64,000 bases of DNA from Berberis thunbergii (GCA_003290165.1 QNQO01000525.1:671997-735996); one strand, 5' to 3'. Shown: positions 43,929-55,265, counted from the stretch's first letter. The notes: generated from the sequence alone by a model not told the origin. Program-made: numbers and translations.

Positions 43929-44255
43929 CACTACACCAAAACCCCCATTAGCAACGGTTTCTATACCGTGGGCGTAAGCCATTGCCCACGGCCAAGAGCC
44001 GTGGACTACAGGGGCATCGCGAAATCTTTTGTAACGGCTATAAACCGTTGCTAAATTTTTTGCAACGGTTTTATATTCAGGACGGTTGATGCTTTAGCCA
44101 CGGTTAAAAACCGTTGCTAAAAGTTTAGCAACGGTTTTTAAGCCGTGGCAAGTTTAGCAACGGCTTAAAACCGTGGCTAGACTTGCCACGGCTTAAAATC
44201 GTTGCTAAACTTTTAGCCACGGTTTTAAGCCGTGAATAGTAATTTTTTTTTTTTT
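43929..44255. repeat. CACTA-2 left subterminal palindromic repeats
   Basis: Units alternate TTAGCAACGGTTTTTAAGCC-type and TAGCCACGGTTAAAAACCGT-type palindromes, ending in a 30-base poly-T run (about 44240-44270). The order of units parallels that at 42990-43380. Confidence 0.85.
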
Positions 44256-44485
44256 TTTTTTTTTTTTTTGCTATCAAATGACTTTTAATTGCATCTTATG
44301 GGTAAGTATAATTCAGCACGTGCATCAAATAAATAAAATTTAATATGACTTTTTTATTAAATTTAAAAATAGCATTTACAACCTCTGATCAGCAAATTCC
44401 AACAATTGCTTTCAAGCAATTCATTACAGCAGCAACATTTACAATTCATCATTGGCTAACTGATCATCTATCTACATGCACTACA

Positions 44486-44704
44486 ATAAACCTTCTTTCC
44501 GAGTCTGCTTTTCCTTGCTGCCTCTCTATTCTGAGCAAGCCTTCTCAATAAGTTTTCCATGTAACCTCTGATGGCATGGATCATGCAACCTATGAATCGA
44601 CGTGTATACCCCCGTGAGTTTGATTTTGACAAAGCATTTAACTTGGATTGGGCATATCTAAGGAACAAGCAATTAACCAAGACGTTCTCGTTCTCCATCG
44701 GCAA
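44486..44704 (-). pseudogene. TGA bZIP basic-region exon fused to another captured exon
   Basis: The downstream part reads SLAQNREAARKSRLGKKV (about 44486-44550), the same TGA basic region as in CACTA-1. Here it is joined, without the zipper or DOG1 parts, to ENVLVNCLFLRYAQSKLNAL and SNSRGYTRRFIGCMIHAIRG upstream, which I do not recognise. In CACTA-1 this exon lies 900 bases further from the left conserved zone, so an internal deletion separates the two copies. Confidence 0.8.
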
Positions 44705-45860
44705 TATCTAACTTGGATTGGGCCATGACCCTATGAAAAAAATGGACCAAACAATCAAAAATAAACATTGTGATCAATAAACTGATAGTGTTCATAAAGC
44801 CACTGAACTCACTCCAGGCAAACGTATACTGATTATGCAAGGCTCTGATAGGACAATCTACTTAAACTACTGTAATACTCTTATGATCTTCATAGGACAC
44901 CAAAAACTCAAATCACTGATGCACAAGAACATTCTAGGAACCATTCATTAATTCATAAAGATCCGCTCGGAAATGCCTAAACATGCAAACCAGAACAGGA
45001 CATACAACTGACCATTCCTCAGAAGAGTTCATCAAAGGAACAGGACATACAACTGAACCCAAAGGCAGTATCTCTCACTGTATTTAATTCCATACCACTA
45101 CATAATTTATCAAGTTTTCTTTGCTCAAAACATTCATACATGAAAGGCTTACTCCCTTACACCCTAATTGTTAGACCATGTAGTTTTGACATTAATGAAG
45201 GAGCAATTCTTACAGTGGGGTTTGGTGCTTGGCATACTCTCACTTAACTCGCTGCTTATCTGCCATATTTGCATCAACAGGAAAAACGTTTTAGTCCTTG
45301 GAAATGTTATAATATGAGTCACAGAGACAGAGAGAAACATAGCTATCATGACAGATATGGGATGGTCTTACAATGAATTATAATCAAACAATGACCACAA
45401 TCAAGAAACAACTCAACCCAGAATGAAGTGAAGCAAGCTAATCAAAGATCAGTTTGATCAGTCATATTCCAATATTCAAACAAATTTAGTCAATCTTGTT
45501 TCATGTCTCTTATCCTTCAAAGGTTTGGTCTTCTTGAACATTTGGGTTACGTGCTAGTAAATTAAATTAACAAAATTCCAAATATTTAAATCGACAATTT
45601 ACTATCATGAAGGCCTTCCAATAACTTTTTGAGTTTTGAAACATGAAACCTTTCGTCAACTGATACTTTCAAAATCACATTAAAACAACTAAAACCTAAG
45701 GGAAGTTGGCACTTCCAATCATGAAGAGGGACAATTTTTAGATAAACGTGAGCGGACAATGTGTTAGTTGTTGAGATGACTCACTGGGATAGTTGGCAAT
45801 TCCCCTCAGAAAAGACCAAGATGTGTCACAAATTTATTTCAGATGTGTGAAGCTCTGCGA
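44705..45860. other. CACTA-2 interior, no identified gene
   Basis: AT-rich. Repeated GGAACAGGACATACAACTGA (about 44994 and 45039). No conserved protein is seen; the frame at 45164-45349 has no motif. Confidence 0.4.
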
Positions 45861-45939
45861 GAATTTTGATAATATTCTCAATCAATAATTTGAGCTGGAA
45901 TAAATAGGCCAAAAAAAAGACCTTCCTAACCTAGCTTCT

Positions 45940-46075
45940 TGTAATGACTCACCTTGTAAACAGTCCCAAAACCCCTTGACCAATCTGTTTTGCTTTGTCA
46001 AAGATTCAGTGGCCTTCTCAAGTGTTGAGTACTTGAAGTTCAAGTTGCTGTCGATAAGAATCTTTGCCATTTAAC
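45940..46075 (-). pseudogene. Captured cysteine-rich receptor-like kinase exon, frameshifted
   Basis: The minus frame reads LNFKYSTLEKATESLTKQNR, the juxtamembrane segment just before the glycine loop of plant CRK-type kinases. The next bases encode the glycine loop GGFGTVYK only after a single-base shift (in frame the text is KGFWDCLQ). The exon ends at a preserved GTGAGT donor. The rest of the kinase and the DUF26 ectodomain are not present. Confidence 0.75.
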
Positions 46076-46579
46076 TGCGTCATTTGAGCCTGGAAATCGA
46101 AAAACAGCTGTAGAGACTTTTAATTTTCTTTTGCAAAACGATAAGCACCAATCATGTTCAGCGGTTAAATTCATACTAAATTCAGAAATGTGTCTTTCAT
46201 GGACACTGAAGTTGTGGGACTCGATAGTAGAAGTGACTGACATTAGGCCATTCGTTGATGGCAGCAGAATCATGCTCAGGGGTTATTCACTCTGTGTGAA
46301 GTTCGACTCTAAACAGTTTTTGTAGTCAATATTGTTGAATGGCATATGACTATAGGACTACTAGTGTCCCCAACTACAACTTTGGAATGAACAAATATTG
46401 TGTGTGTATCATTGAAAAACAGGAATGAATGAAAAAATCTAACCTGCAATCCGGACAGCACCAGCAATCTCTCAGCCATAGAACACGCAGCACACGCGCG
46501 TTTCTGCGACAAATCCGAATGTACACCGGACTGCCCAAATCAGCCAGCATACACACGCTCCAACCAAACGCTGCTACAT

Positions 46580-46705
46580 ACAGCAGCAAACGCGTCCCAG
46601 CAGCAGCAAACACAGCAGCAACAGCAATGCAGCACAGCAGCAACAGCAGCAACGCAGCGCCTCAGCAGCAGCAGCAACGCAGCGCAGCAACAGCAGCATA
46701 ACCGT
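46580..46705 (+). repeat. CAG/CAA-rich microsatellite
   Basis: CAGCAG and CAACAG units, interrupted, over about 120 bases. One frame encodes Gln-rich and the complementary strand Leu/Val-rich text; neither is supported as a gene. Confidence 0.85.
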
Positions 46706-48950
46706 GTCGCAGTCGCGCTTTCGCTGCATTTGTCAACCCAGATGATCTTCCCACATTTTCAATACGATCAAGCTTCCTCTAAAGACACCATTAAATCACA
46801 AGCATTGAATATCACACAAGTTTGGAAGGCACCAAACCATAACACAGTATCAATTATCAAATATGAAAAACATCACAATGCAATTGTAGTGTGACATGTA
46901 CAAGTGGCATGAACCAAAAAGGAAATGTTTTGAACTGTACTGTTTGGTTCATTTTATATGACATGAAATATTCCCCTATATTTTCAATACCAAAGTGGTA
47001 AAATCAATTTCCCAACTCCACCCCTCACCCAAAATACATTCTCATGAAACCAACCAGGCAAAACCCCAAAAACAGGTCACATAAAACACGCTTGTCCATG
47101 AGTGTGACCCTGGTGTTTCTGCTTTATTTGCCTACCCGCTTCTAATAACAACAAACTAAATCCTAAATGTCGTGTTATTGGTTAACCTCCATGAGGTTAA
47201 GAACATTATAATGGAATAATTTTCGCAAACATTATGGGAACTCCTCAATAAACATAGATATTACCTCAAGAATAACACGGATATCTCCTTCAGTTAGGCC
47301 TTGAAGCCAGGTTATTGTATGTATGGATAAGCCTTAACTGTGTCAACAGGAAAATGAAACATCATTACCTCTGAAATGCATTTCTAAACTAAAGAGAGCT
47401 TCCATTCTTCTGAAACTATGCATTTCTAAGCTAGTAAAACAAACTGAACGAATGACAGAAAATAAGGTACCTTGTAAATTAGAATAATGTTCGCAAGTAG
47501 TGACTTGCTTTTGAGAGCATAATATCCTTATATCCAAGTTTTGTTTCATAGTGAAGCATTTGAGACACGCACTTAGATACATCATATTCCAACTGAGCAA
47601 GTGTTCTGCAAACAAAAAACAACATTATTTATAATTCAAAGGTTGACTATGCCATTCCAATCTATACGGTGCAAAAAAATGCACCTTGTAGAGGATTTTT
47701 GGAGTGCCATTATTCAAACGAAATTGAAAAGAATTTTTACGCCTTTCCAAGTACGTTGATTGGCGGCAGCCTTGTGAGCGTAATCCACAGGAACCCCTGG
47801 ATTCCTTCAGCACCTTTGCTCTCTTTTCATCTACACCAGTCTTCCTTGCTTTTCTGTGACCATTAGGCTCCATAGGCCTGCTTATCAAGAAATGAAACTT
47901 AACTCCTGCAGATCACAAAATGAAAATGTTACCCTAGACAAATACAACTTTTGGTATTATACTCAGAGTGATTCATTCCTAAAAGCTGCCAATTGTGGTT
48001 TAAACATCTTGATCTGTCCAGGGGTAACTAAAAGTAAGCATCTCATATTTCATACCAGACGAGGACTTTCTTCATTTTCTAAACTATTTGTGTTTAACAA
48101 CTTGCAATAGCCTTTCAATAAGGATTAAGGGAGTACCTGATCAGCAAGAAGAGTCACATTCCAACCAGCTCCAATGCAACAACTCTGAACTTATCAGGTT
48201 TTCTGCAACTATGTACAAGTCAGCAAATACCAGATTGTGTATACAAAAATTTAGGCCCTATGCATTTTACCATTTTCATTTGGATACACTTGAATTACGG
48301 ATGGAAGTTTTGGCACGACTTAAGTTTTTTTTCCTGTATTTCCATGCCACTTGAATGCGTGTTGCAGCCAGGCCTCTCCAATATGGTGATTCATACCTGT
48401 CAAGAATTTCCTATGAGATTCACAAAATAATTCCATGTTTAACTTTCCATCAGAAATTACTGGAGAGGTGTAGATAGAAGCGGCACTTCTAACGATATAG
48501 TGCTGCATGGAACAATTGATAAAAAAATACATATAAACTACATCCGCTATGAAAGAAAACATAACTGTTGAAAGAATATCTTATTTGTCAGATATTTTAC
48601 AGCAACAAATAAACAACACTCCAATCTACTTATAGCGTGTTTATTTTAATTTTGTCACTTATAAGGATAAACCACTTGAAGCGGTATTCCAAATTTATTA
48701 ACAAAGCTTAAAAGTTAAACAAGTAAAAAGGGCATGTGACCTGAACTTGAAAAACTAACAACTGAACAAGTTCAAAATAGACCAGTAATACAAGTGCACA
48801 ACATTACAAACATACCATGCTTTCCATACCCAAGTGACAATTCCAGGGTAACCAGTGTCCTTTAAGACAAACTTAGGAGAGCAATGAAGCTAGTGAAAGC
48901 CAAGATGAGACCCGCACATATAACATGGGCTTTCTCGGCAGTGAAGAGGC
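46706..48950. other. CACTA-2 interior with possible unnamed exon remnants
   Basis: Minus-strand phrases such as TWLQGLTEGDIRVILEV (near 47290) and AQLEYDVSKCVSQMLHYETK (47500-47610) look like real exons beside splice-like sites. GHRKARKTGVDEKRAKV (47800-47870) may be another. I cannot assign any of them. The remaining sequence is AT-rich and non-coding. Confidence 0.35.
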
Positions 48951-48959
48951 CACAGAAAT

Positions 48960-49150
48960 TTGTTGAAACTCTTTCTTGTAGGGTGATTTTTGCTAATGCA
49001 TATGCTATGGTGTTTGCTTCCCAGTAAACATGAATATAAAGAAGTTAGGAGTGACGACAGATTCTTATCTTATGCAATTCTTCTTGTAAATCCCATAGGA
49101 CTTTAAAAAATTCATTGAACAACTGTTGCACTAGAAACAAGTTCTATTTG
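48960..49150 (-). pseudogene. RNase H-like remnant, possibly from a LINE
   Basis: The minus strand reads FKVLWDLQEELHKIRICRHS, then a stop, then WEANTIAYALAKITLQERVS. The (R/W)EAN..A..LAK pattern is the C-terminal signature of the RNase H-like domain found at the end of many plant L1-type LINEs. An in-frame stop and its isolation mark it as a remnant. A host-gene relative of that domain is also possible. Confidence 0.5.
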
Positions 49151-49245
49151 AATCACAAAGTTGTGAATGATTGGTTTGCCTTGAAAAAAGTAACAGAAAT
49201 ACATGATCTATAAGGTTAACACACACCTCAGCTGAGCCAGGAGCA

Positions 49246-49345
49246 ATTCCAATCAAGACTAACCACTTCTCTGTTGGATCACATCGGTAGTTGATAATTT
49301 ATTATTCGCCAAATTAGCTGTTCTTTCGAATATCTTAGCAGGTTG
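49246..49345 (-). pseudogene. Captured clathrin heavy chain exon, frameshifted
   Basis: The minus strand gives ERTANLANN in one frame and [20 protein letters not shown] in the next. In plant clathrin heavy chains these are contiguous in the N-terminal beta-propeller region ([16 protein letters not shown] is near-diagnostic). One base is lost at the join, so the exon is dead. It lies on the same strand as the other identified exons in CACTA-2. Confidence 0.85.
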
Positions 49346-50740
49346 TGATTCGCCTGGATAAACACCATGCAAACATATATCATGATAGAATTCAATTCAG
49401 AATTTGCAAACAAAACAAACTAAGAAAAAAAACTTGGCTAGCAATGTTTAAACCAGATTGGAGCTAGCCAAACTCCAACCTACCACAAACAACACCATAC
49501 CTCTGTCTTTACCCATCACACTGTCTTTCCCGTCGACAGCCCCGTAATGTAATAATTGACACCAACTGATTTATCATTCTCATAGCTTTTAGATTTCCTG
49601 TCCTGTCAATGGAAGTTCAAAAATCAGATTCCCCTTCCTGGAAGAATTATCAAGCAAGTCAGTTATAGCTTACACACAATGCAACAAGGCCTGCAAGTTA
49701 AATTTTACATCAGCCCTACAGACTCGAAGACTAAAGAAGTTTGTCTCAGTTATGCTAATACATGCGGAGTAAAAAATCATAATAGTTCAAAAACAAAAGA
49801 TTAGGATGTGTAAAATGAGAAAGAAAAAAGAGGAAGAAGATCCCAGTTCAATGACTGCCAAGAAGTTAAAAATTGCAAAGACCAAGAGAAGAAATGAGAC
49901 TGCTAAGAAAGTAGAAATTGAGGAACAAAACACTAAAGAAAATAATGCAAGCACTAATTGAAGGTATATGTGAAGAAAACTTCACATTTGGTGACCAATG
50001 GAAGCTATAATTCTTCCTCAAAACACAGTATCAATTATTGACCAGTGAACTTCACTAACAAATGCACTTTACTTCACTGCTATACTGGAGTAATACACTG
50101 ATAACAACATTTAGCTGAGTTCCATAAAACTCTGAACTAATCAATAGCTTGTTGTTGTGTAAAGCCTGATTTAATCAAACTACAAACCACCATTGTCAAA
50201 GCGTAGAACATGACCTCGAAATTGGACTAGATTCAAAGTTTAGCAGTCAGCCTTGACAAAGGGAAAACCAGGGAGGAAAACTAATCACAACTAAAGTCAA
50301 AGTGTTCAGAAATGTCCAGCATGAGCACTTGCCCAGAGGACAATTCGAATCGAACAATTATTTTCCCTACCAGAAAACACATTGGCAAAGTAATTCTAAG
50401 CAATTCAACAAGAAAACACCATTTTTCATACAAACTGCTTGCCAAACAACTCTCTTGGAAAGGTTGTCAATTGTACGAATTTTACCATGTGTAATACACC
50501 AAAGCAAGAAAGACTTTTTTTTTTCAAAATATGGAACCTGTGAATATGATTCTGGAGCCCCTATAGAGAAATCCTAATTCTCAAGACAATAATTCTCCCT
50601 AGCCAAAAATTTAACAACCAAAAAAAAAATCTCAAAGTTATGGCCCTTACTTGTAATAACTAATAAAAGAGAGGAGGTACGCCTTCTTTTTAGACATAGA
50701 TTTCAGTACACTTCATTGAAGAATCAACTAAGAAATTAAA
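49346..50740. other. CACTA-2 interior spacer
   Basis: AT-rich with no identified gene. Overlapping frames at 50302-50577 show no conserved motif. Confidence 0.4.
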
Positions 50741-50752
50741 AAAGCTACTTAC

Positions 50753-50826
50753 AGGAAGCATCGCATAGACAGGAAGATAAGGGGTCTTAGTGAAATCATT
50801 TGCATTTTCCCTAGGCCGGATATCCT
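50753..50826 (-). pseudogene. Captured beta-amylase exon with intact splice sites
   Basis: Between the acceptor ATGCAG and the donor GTAAGT the minus strand encodes 24 residues including DFTKTPYLPVYAMLP. The N-terminal edge of plant beta-amylase catalytic domains reads (D/A)F.GTPY.PVYVMLP, so the identity is good despite the short length. The open frame and both splice sites survive. Confidence 0.75.
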
Positions 50827-51599
50827 GCATGAGTTGTACCGATATACATTGGAAAATCAAATACCATAAAGGACCTTAGTTTGTAAAGCAACAGTTAACC
50901 AAATAAACACTCTGTAATCAGGATGGGTATACCTCATTCTTATCGGAAAATCAAAGTTTGAATCTTGCACACTTGAGCTATTTGAATATGAAATAGTCCG
51001 AGTTTCAATGGAAATTGATCTATTTGAATGAAAATTATTCTACATTTGAATCCAAAGAGATAAACTAATACTATTAGATCGAAGTCGCCATAGCAAAGAA
51101 AAAGAAATAGTATAAGATGGAAGGAATACCTGGCGAGAAGAGAGAAACTCAATTTTAACAAACAAATGGTGAGCGAAACATCAAAACAACAACTGGATTT
51201 GTTATGAACACGAACAAATCCACACCTTCTTCTACTAGATTTGCAATAATCAAGTTCAAATCAGTGAAAATTACTGAAAAAATGATAAATCAGAACAGAA
51301 ACAGAACCAAAAATGATGAATCAATTAGAACCAATCAAAGTAAACTCACCAATCCATCTTCGATAGCAAACCAATTCAATCAATCAATCAAACAGTAGCT
51401 TCCACGCCCAAAAGCCCCACGATCTGCTTCAAATGAACACATAATCAGTTTCAACAAACATCAAATATTACAAAACAACTTAATTCCGCAACAAAAAAAC
51501 CTAATAACTCATGAAGAACATTGATACAAACCCTAAAACCACCAAAAACAAAATCATCTGGAGACAGAAGACTCAAGTTCACATGAAGAAGAGAGAAAT

Positions 51600-51780
51600 C
51601 GAACCGAATCAGAAGAGATTAGGAATTTCCCTCTCTCTTTCCTTCTCCTTCTCTTTCTCTTCTCTTTCTCTTCTCCCTCTCCTTGAAATTTTAGGGTTAG
51701 ATGCAAAGGATTGAAAAGGGGGAGATGCAGCGGGAACGCGCGGGAAGAAAATTTTTTTCGCAAAATTTCACCCGCCTGAA
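51600..51780. other. CT-rich leader-like patch near the CACTA-2 right end
   Basis: A CTCTTTCTCTTCTC tract (about 51630-51685) followed by TTAGGGTTAGATG, and CGCGGGAA words near 51735. It sits where the start exon of CACTA-1 lies relative to its own right end, and may be the promoter and leader of a minus-strand transcript. This role is inferred from position only. Confidence 0.3.
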
Positions 51781-51819
51781 TTTTAGGGTTTGATTTTCTA
51801 ATTCTCCACACATTCACGT

Positions 51820-52045
51820 GCAACGCACGTGCACGTTTGCAACGGTTTTAAGCCGTGGGTCACTATAGCCACGGTTTTTAGCCGTGGCAAACACACCAAC
51901 GGTTTAGAACCGTGGCTAAGCCTTTTTTTAGCCACGGTTTTAAGCCGTTGGGCACTATAGCCACGGTTTTTAGCCGTGGCAAACACACCAACGGCTTAGA
52001 GCCGTGGCCACCCCTGTGTAGCTAATCAGGTCTTTTGGTGTAGTG
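51820..52045. repeat. CACTA-2 right subterminal palindromic repeats
   Basis: GCCACGGTTTTTAGCCGTGG units. A block of about 100 bases (CACTATAGCCACGG...GTGGC) is tandemly duplicated (about 51860 and 51953). Ends TTTTGGTGTAGTG. Confidence 0.85.
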
Positions 52046-52920
52046 TCTCCTTCTTCCACTTTTTGTTTAAGGATTAAATGCAGGAGCTCTACTACGATGA
52101 CAAATATATATGGCGACATCGGGCACCCTTGTCGTATGCCTCTCTTGGCCCTGATAAATCATTGAGGAGAGTCGTTGATGGAGATGGAAAATCTAGGAGT
52201 CGTAATGCATAATTTCACCCAGTCAATGAACAAGGGAATAACATTTTTCACATAACATGCTCAATTGCTTCCCATCTAACCATATCATAGGCCTTTCTAA
52301 GGTTTATTTTTGTTGCACTTCTAGGGGATCCCTTGTCTCTGTGATAATTTCTTACTAATTCATGAGCTAACATCACATTGTCATGAATGTATTTGCCTCT
52401 TATGAATGCTGACTGATCCAAGCTAACCAGTCTGTGGACTTCTTTTTTCTCCTATTTGTCATGATTATAGTAATGCATTTGTACAACACATTGCAACAAG
52501 AAATCGGTCTGAAATCACCCAAATAAGAGGCATTAGTAACTTTAGGAATCAATGTAATATACGTGGTATTTACCCCTCCAAGCATCCTCTTGCTTCTGAA
52601 AAATTTCTTGACTGCTTTTGTAATATCGTTGCCTATGATCCTCCAAGCTGTTTTGAAGAAGAGTGAGGAGAAGTCGTCCGGGCCAGGGGCCTTATCAAAG
52701 CCTATTAAAGCCAAGGCTTCTATAATTTCATTCATGTTCACCTCCTGGGTCATCACCATAGCATCTTCCTCAGAAATGGTTCCTTCGGCTTGCAAGCTAT
52801 CAATGACTATTGGGTCATAGTCACCTGTTCACCAGCAAATATGCCTTCAAAATACTTGATGCATTCAGTCTCTATATCCTTCATGTCTTCCAGTTTCTCA
52901 TTCTGCTAATTGTAGATGGA
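52046..52920 (-). pseudogene. LINE reverse transcriptase, partial
   Basis: Motifs in order: GFDKAPGPDDFSSLFFKTAW, NTTYITLIPKVTN and LGDFRPISCCNVLYKCI, then after frame breaks AKRGIRQGCPMSPYIFVIVV (about 52080-52150). These are RT blocks 1-4 of plant L1 elements. The (Y/F)ADD active site, RNase H and 3' tail would lie beyond 52046 and are lost. Confidence 0.92.
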
Positions 52921-53212
52921 TAGTATCTTGTTTTTTAGCACCTTTCACACAAGTATTGATGGAAATATGTGACATTTTCATCACCTGGCCGCATATGCTT
53001 TGCTTTTGCTTTTTGTACCACTTTTAATTCTGCATTTCGGGCTGCAATTGCATAGCACTTAACTGCATCTTTTTCTACAACTGCAAGAGTAGGATTAAGA
53101 GGATTCAACTGGAGTGAAGTCTGTGTTGCTTCCATGACTTGTTTGGCAGCAATGACACCACTTTTAGCATTAACAAAGTACTCTTTTTCCAATCCGTGAG
53201 TTTACCTTTTAC

Positions 53213-53990
53213 TCATTTTAGTTTCTTTACAAAGCAATAAGTTGCATTACCCTTCACTGGTGTGTCCCACGCATCCTTAACCACCTCCAAGTAGCCCTTC
53301 TCATGCACCCAATAGTTGAAGAACCTAAATGGAATAGGTCCAGGATTTTTATGTTCATAGATGGTAAGAATGATAGGTGAATGGTCTGATATCCCAAGGT
53401 TAAGAAAATCAACTTCAAAGTTGGGCATATCGATTAACCATTCATGGTTTATCATTGCTCTGTCTAGCTTGGACATGACTCTATGCTCACCACTTTGTTT
53501 GTTGTTCCATGTTAAAAAATAGCCCTTATACATGCAGTAAAAAAGGCTTGCATTCAAGGCACACCCCGCGAAATCAATGAACTGACTTGGGTGTATCTTT
53601 TCCCCACCTACTCTTTCCTGTGAATTCAAGATGGAGTTAAAGTCTCCTACTACTGACCAGGGAATTTTGTTGGTGCCTGAGAAGGTAACCAGCTCAAGCC
53701 ATAGCCTCTTTCTGATGGTGTTATAGTTGCTACCATATACAAAGGTCAGTATGCATGTGAACCCCCATTAGGCCAAATAGCATTCAATAAAATGGCATGC
53801 TCAGATCTTGAGACTACACTAATGTTCACCGCGTGCGGATCCCAGAGTACCCAGATTCTACCTCCCGGTGCTATATCATTGTTGTCAATTACTAGCCAGT
53901 CACAGACCAATTCCTTTTGAATCTTCTCCTTTTTTTCATTACTGACTTTGTCTCAACCAGTCATTTAGGCCCCTAACATTCCAGCACGCT
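53213..53990 (-). pseudogene. LINE apurinic-type endonuclease, partial
   Basis: Upstream text (53990-53630) is frameshifted. The clear part reads FLTWNNKQSGEHRVMSKLDR, AMINHEWLIDMPNFEV and then LGISDHSPIIL, where SDHSP holds the catalytic His of the exonuclease-endonuclease-phosphatase fold. It nicks target DNA for target-primed reverse transcription. Confidence 0.9.
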
Positions 53991-54364
53991 ATCTTAATCA
54001 TCTAAAGATTTAGCATGTTGGTCTCTTCCCCCAATTGGGTTAGATTGTTCTTGTCCCAATATAGGCTTAGGGGTTCTCGTGGTTTTGGTCGTCTTGGCTG
54101 GTGCAGGCTCAGACCCTTGTTCCACGCTTTGCAGTACATCAAATGGGTTGCATTTACTTCGTAAATTATGAACTTTTGTCTGAGGTATTAACTGCTTAAT
54201 GCCCCCTTTAATCTGGCTCAGATGACTACTGTTAGAGACTTTCACATTCTTATTTGTGCCTCCTTGTAATGGTCTAGATACTGTCTCCCTACGACCACCA
54301 GTTGCTCTCACTGTGCTAGGTGCATATTGTTCCTTATCAACCTGACTAGGTACTGGCTGGGCGA

Positions 54365-54485
54365 GTACTACTTGCTGAGAAGCTGTTAATTGCTAAGAGG
54401 CTACTACTTGCTGAGAAGCCATTACTTGCTGAGAAGCTATTACTTGCTGAAAAGCTACCACTTGCTGAGATAATGCTTGCGGAGA
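54365..54485 (-). repeat. 24-bp minisatellite in the LINE linker
   Basis: Four or five copies of a unit containing CTTGCTGAGAAGC(C/T). On the minus strand it encodes (V/I)ASQQV repeats, giving a Gln-rich linker between ORF1-like and endonuclease parts. Confidence 0.85.
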
Positions 54486-54797
54486 AGGTACTGGCTGGGC
54501 TGGTACTACTTGCATGTCCGCTACGGTTACTTGCGCTGCATCCACTACTACTAGAACTATAGTTGACAACTCATTCTGCATCCCAATCTCATTGTTGGCT
54601 TGTGCTACAATCTGCAATGCACTATCACTTCACATATCCTGCATGTCTGTCACCAATTCATTGAGTTTGTGATTCTGCACCTCAATTTGATTCTTGGTCA
54701 TTTGGTTACTTTGTGCATCATTTTGTGTGTCCCTTTGAGATACATTTTGCCCCTCGTCCTGTTTACTATTGGCCTTGCATCTACTAGTGACTGTTGT

Positions 54798-55265
54798 CTA
54801 GCCCTCTTCTATCTCTTCTTCGCCCTGCTTTTTCTGAACCTCTTGGGGTTTCCAATACTTTGCAGTTGTAGTATAGTTTTTCTTTTGGTTTGGGCACTTA
54901 GCAGAGTTATGTCCAAATCCCACACAGTGTTTCCATTTCTCCGGTTTCCAAGAGTATTCAACCTCCACTTTAGTGGACCTCCCATCATCTGAAACTACTA
55001 GTATCTCAATAGGGAACTTGCTATTTGAATGCATCTCTACGCATACTCTTGCAAAGGAGAGTCTAGTCCTATGCTCAATTGCTTTGTCCAGCATGATGGG
55101 ACCCCTAGTGCACTAGCAATTGATTGCAGTCCTTCAGGGCTCCACGGGAAGAGTGATATTTTCCGCAAGTTAACCCAGACAGGCACTGAGTTAAGTACCT
55201 CAACATCATCTTCAATATATGGTTTCCATGGCCTGATAAGGAATAGTTTACTCGCTATATGCACA
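54798..55265 (-). pseudogene. LINE ORF1-like DUF4283/zinc-knuckle region
   Basis: ASKLFLIRPWKPYIEDDVEV, VPVWVNLRKI and ASALGVPSCWTKQLSIGLDS are typical of the DUF4283 domain that precedes the zinc knuckle in plant L1 ORF1. The knuckle reads WKHCVGFGHNSAKC: the first Cys is Trp, so zinc binding is probably lost. The N-terminal part of DUF4283 is cut off at 55265. Confidence 0.88.

Larger units (their letters stand above)
43929..52045. mobile_element. CACTA-2: second gene-capturing CACTA of the CACTA-1 family
   Basis: CACTACACCAAAA at 43929-43941 and TTTTGGTGTAGTG at 52033-52045. Subterminal palindromes match CACTA-1. The left 500 bases after the palindromes are nearly the same as CACTA-1, including a piece of the captured TGA basic region, but the rest of the cargo differs: receptor kinase, clathrin heavy chain and beta-amylase exons. 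The flanks do not match (CAT left, TCT right), so the two ends may come from different insertions joined by rearrangement. No transposase was recognised. Confidence 0.75.
52046..55265 (-). mobile_element. L1-type LINE, truncated at both ends
   Basis: Read on the minus strand: an ORF1-like nucleic-acid-binding part (55264-54798), a repeat-rich linker, endonuclease (53629-53213) and reverse transcriptase (52795-52046). It stops before the RT active site, where the CACTA right end sits, and its 5' end is cut by the LTR of the Athila-like element. Frameshifts and stops are numerous. Confidence 0.88.

Noticed and set aside
46131..46325. Plus-strand CRK DUF26-like text (PFVDGSRIMLRGYS)
   Set aside because: Too weak, lacks the CX8CX2C cysteines, and is on the opposite strand to the kinase exon.
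46429..46701. Gln-rich protein gene
   Set aside because: The frame is created by the CAG/CAA microsatellite and has no other support.
51554..51823. Lys/Arg/Glu-rich gene near the CACTA-2 right end
   Set aside because: The charged run is the complement of a CTCTTTCTCTTC tract; more likely leader DNA.
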